Origin: an uncultured Bacilli bacterium
GTDB taxonomy: Bacteria; Bacillota_I; Bacilli_A; RF39; UBA660
DNA length: 7,227 bases
Reading direction: 5' to 3'
Assembly: GCA_934130215.1 (NCBI GenBank)
Contig: CAKOXR010000044.1
Coordinates: forward strand, 1-7,227
Within the stretch, counting starts at the first letter, position 1; each line of letters begins with the position of its first letter. Both the position numbers and the translations under genes were made by a program. Below the pieces are notes generated by a model. That model had not been told where the DNA came from, did not search any database, and saw nothing but the letters and a program-made list of their open reading frames with translations. This document shows, piece by piece, positions 5,086 to 7,227 of this stretch.

Positions 5086-6942
5086 ATGAAAAAGAAAGAA
5101 TTTAAATCAGAATCTAAAAGATTATTAGATTTAATGATTAATTCAATATACACAAATAGAGAAATATTTTTAAGGGAGCTTATATCAAATGCAAGTGATG
5201 CTTTAGATAAGTTATATTATAAATCATTAACTGATTCTAATATAAAAATAAATAAAGATGATTTAAAAATTAATATAAGTATAGATAAAGAAAATAATAC
5301 TTTAATTATTGAAGATAATGGTATTGGTATGACTGAAGAAGAATTAGAGTCAAATTTGGGTACAATTGCAAAAAGTGGTTCATTAGTTTTTAAAGAAATG
5401 AATAAATCAAATAAAGATATTGATATTATTGGTAAATTTGGGGTTGGTTTTTATTCAGCATTTATGGTAAGTGATGATGTTTCTGTTTTAAGTAAGAGTA
5501 TTGATAGTACTACTGCTTATTTATGGGAAAGTAAAGGTGCTGATGGTTATACTATAAAAGAATCTTCTAAAGATACTAATGGTACTAAAATAAGTTTACA
5601 TTTAAAAAATGATACAGATGATGATAAATATTCTGAATATTTAGATGAATATAAAATAAAAGCTTTAGTTAAAAAATATTCTGATTATGTTAGATATCCT
5701 ATAATTATGGAAGTACATACTACTAAATCTAAAGATGATAAAGAAGTTGAGACTGTTACTGAAAATGAAACTTTAAATAGTATGATTCCTATATGGAAGA
5801 AAGAAAATGTTAAGGATGAAGATTATGATAATTATTATATTGATAAATATTATGATTATGAAAAACCTTTAAAGGTTATTAAAACTTCTGTTGAGGGTAT
5901 TTGTTCATATAAGGGGTTATTATTTATTCCATCTCATGCTCCTTATGATTTTTATACTAAAGAATATGAAAAGGGTTTAAGTTTATATTCAAATGGTATA
6001 TTAATAATGGATAAGTGCAAGGAATTATTGCCTGATTATTTTAGTTTTGTTAAAGGTGTTGTTGATAGTGAGGATATTTCTTTAAATATTTCAAGGGAAA
6101 TGTTACAAAGATCAAAAAATTTAAATATAATTGCTAAAAATATTGAAAATAAGATTAAAAAAGAACTTGAACTTATGATGGAAAAAGATAGAGAAAGTTA
6201 TAAAAAATTCTTTAAGGTTTTTGGTAATCAATTAAAGTTTGGGATTTATAATGATTTTGGTTCTCATAAGGATGAATTAAAGGATTTGGTTATGTTTTAT
6301 TCATCTAAGAAGAAAGATCTTATTTCTTTAAAAGAGTATGTTAATGATATGGTTGATAAACAAGAATCTATTTATTATGCTTGTGGTGAATCTAATGAAA
6401 AGATAGATTTAATGCCTCAAATAGACCAAGTAAAGGAAAAAGATTATGATATTTTATATTTAACTGATTATATTGATGAATTTGTTTTATCTGTTTTAAA
6501 TGAATATGATAAACATAAGTTTGTTAATGTTGCAAATGAAAATTTAAATTTAGAATCTTCTGAAGAAATAGATAAGTTTAATAATGATAATAAAGATTTA
6601 TTGAATATTATGAAGGAATCTATTAATATTTCTGATGTTAAATTTACTAATAAGTTAAAGAATCATTCTGTTTGTTTAACTACTAAGGGTGATGTTTCTG
6701 TTGAGATGGAAAAGGTTATTAATGCTATGCCTACTGATGAAAGAATTTCAGCTGAAAAGGTTCTTGAAATTAATATGAATCATCCTATAGCAGATAAACT
6801 TAAATCTTTATATGAAAATGATAAAGAAGATTTAAAATCATATGCTAAAGTATTATATGCTGAAGCAAGATTAATAGAGGGCTTATCTATTGATAATCCA
6901 ACTGAAATAAGTAATATAATTAATTCAATTATTTCAAAATAA
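5086..6942 (+). CDS. htpG: Molecular chaperone HtpG (bacterial Hsp90)
   Basis: An ATP-dependent homodimeric cytosolic chaperone that remodels client proteins, usually with DnaK. The 618 residues are full length (E. coli HtpG is 624). The N-terminal GHKL ATPase domain (about 1-215) shows ELISNASDALDK (31-42; catalytic E31, Mg-binding N35), DNGIGMT (77-83) and the lid GKFGVGFYSAFMV (116-128). The middle domain (about 230-490) has the client/ATP loop ISLNISREMLQ (331-341), with R337 as the ATP-contacting arginine. The C-terminal dimerisation domain (about 500-618) includes NMNHPIADKL (563-572). All key residues are intact. The start has a modest ribosome site (AGAGAGTGAT, 5073-5082). CIRCE upstream indicates HrcA control, an arrangement not universal for htpG. 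Codon choice differs from aspS: Thr is almost always ACT, and Val, Gly and Ser codons mostly end in T. Confidence 0.97.
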   Translation: MKKKEFKSESKRLLDLMINSIYTNREIFLRELISNASDALDKLYYKSLTDSNIKINKDDLKINISIDKENNTLIIEDNGIGMTEEELESNLGTIAKSGSLVFKEMNKSNKDIDIIGKFGVGFYSAFMVSDDVSVLSKSIDSTTAYLWESKGADGYTIKESSKDTNGTKISLHLKNDTDDDKYSEYLDEYKIKALVKKYSDYVRYPIIMEVHTTKSKDDKEVETVTENETLNSMIPIWKKENVKDEDYDNYYIDKYYDYEKPLKVIKTSVEGICSYKGLLFIPSHAPYDFYTKEYEKGLSLYSNGILIMDKCKELLPDYFSFVKGVVDSEDISLNISREMLQRSKNLNIIAKNIENKIKKELELMMEKDRESYKKFFKVFGNQLKFGIYNDFGSHKDELKDLVMFYSSKKKDLISLKEYVNDMVDKQESIYYACGESNEKIDLMPQIDQVKEKDYDILYLTDYIDEFVLSVLNEYDKHKFVNVANENLNLESSEEIDKFNNDNKDLLNIMKESINISDVKFTNKLKNHSVCLTTKGDVSVEMEKVINAMPTDERISAEKVLEINMNHPIADKLKSLYENDKEDLKSYAKVLYAEARLIEGLSIDNPTEISNIINSIISK

Positions 6943-6964
6943 AACACATTTTATGTGTTTTTTT
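6942..6964 (+). terminator. Intrinsic terminator after htpG
   Basis: AAACACAT (6942-6949) pairs perfectly with ATGTGTTT (6953-6960) around TTT. The T-run extends to 6964. It begins at the last base of the stop codon. Confidence 0.85.
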
Positions 6965-6999
6965 GTTTTCTAAAAAAGTTTAAGTTAAAAAAATTAGTA

Positions 7000-7028
7000 T
7001 TGAGTATAAAACGAATTTATGGTAAAAT
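7000..7028 (+). promoter_or_regulatory. Promoter of the gene carrying the ACAT repeat
   Basis: TTGAGT (7000-7005), a 17-bp spacer and TAAAAT (7023-7028), preceded by TGG at 7020-7022 (extended -10). The predicted start is near 7035, about 41 nt before the ATG at 7076. Confidence 0.65.
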
Positions 7029-7075
7029 TAAGTAGTAATAAATGATAAGGATAAATTGAAAGGTTTGTTGATAAC

Positions 7076-7227
7076 ATGAAAAAGGAACATACATACATAC
7101 ATACATACATACATACATACATACATGTATTAAATAATATAAAAAATAACTTTGTTGATAATTATATAGAAAGTAAAAACTATAGAAAATCAATTTTTTT
7201 TGGATGTAATTATAACTTATTAAGGAG
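7076..7227 (+). CDS. Putative phase-variable gene, 5' part only (3' end outside the window)
   Basis: From the ATG at 7076 the frame is open to the right edge (50 complete codons). The protein starts MKKEH, continues as three copies of the tetrapeptide TYIH encoded by the ACAT tract, then reads VLNNIKNNFVDNYIESKN and YRKSIFFGCNYNLL. I do not recognise the family; the post-repeat part is polar and has no signal peptide or membrane segment. Only this phase stays open after the repeat: the two others meet TAA within 12 bases (7130-7138). Gain or loss of one repeat unit would therefore truncate the protein. Support for the start: a promoter at 7000-7028 and a weak ribosome site GAAAGG (7058-7063), 12 nt upstream, a rather long spacing. 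The window ends in TAAGGAG, which could be a ribosome site for a further start, so a later start beyond the edge cannot be excluded. Confidence 0.6.
   Translation, partial: MKKEHTYIHTYIHTYIHVLNNIKNNFVDNYIESKNYRKSIFFGCNYNLLR
7087..7126 (+). repeat. Tetranucleotide microsatellite, ten perfect ACAT units
   Basis: Forty bases of uninterrupted ACAT begin four codons after the ATG at 7076. Because 4 is not a multiple of 3, each unit gained or lost shifts the frame. The tract has no stop codon in any forward frame and encodes the same cycle (Thr-Tyr-Ile-His) in all three. Its purity suggests it is short-lived or actively maintained. Confidence 0.97.

Noticed and set aside
7087..7126. ACAT tract as a CRISPR array or as regulator half-sites
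   Set aside because: The unit is four bases with no spacers; a simple microsatellite explains it completely.

Overview
The window is very AT-rich, and every convincing gene lies on the + strand. It reads in the standard genetic code. A T-box riboswitch, a CIRCE heat-shock operator, consensus SigA-type promoters and short U-tailed terminators point to a low-GC member of the Bacillota or a close relative. A gut-type lineage is plausible from the surface protein and the AAA_14/DUF4143 ATPase, but this is inference.

Layout, left to right. (1) 1-452: the C-terminal end of a surface-type protein, with an InlB-like repeat followed by a CUB-like domain. (2) 453-790: a gene-free stretch holding a candidate promoter and a complete T-box leader whose specifier reads GAC (Asp). 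It controls aspS (791-2107), an archaeal/eukaryal-type aspartyl-tRNA synthetase. (3) 2110-3624: a toxin-antitoxin module with a perfect consensus promoter, an operator-like inverted repeat, a HigB/RelE-type toxin (2216-2542) and an overlapping antitoxin (2535-3602). The antitoxin joins a HigA helix-turn-helix to an ImmA/IrrE zinc peptidase. The module sits between two near-identical copies of a terminator, which suggests it was inserted behind aspS. (4) 3638-4962: a long inverted repeat touching another perfect consensus promoter, then a 410-aa AAA_14/DUF4143 ATPase of unknown function. (5) 4965-6964: a terminator, a CIRCE-controlled promoter and htpG (Hsp90). (6) 6965-7227: a promoter and the start of a gene, cut by the right edge, with ten perfect ACAT units just after its start codon. 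This looks like a slipped-strand phase-variation switch.

The genes appear to be separate transcription units, each with its own promoter and terminator; the only operon is the toxin-antitoxin pair. The window combines housekeeping genes under classical sensors (uncharged tRNA for aspS, HrcA/protein folding for htpG) with accessory elements: the surface protein, the toxin-antitoxin module, the ATPase and the phase-variable gene. The two observations most worth following are the in-frame ACAT tract and the antitoxin-peptidase fusion between duplicated terminators.
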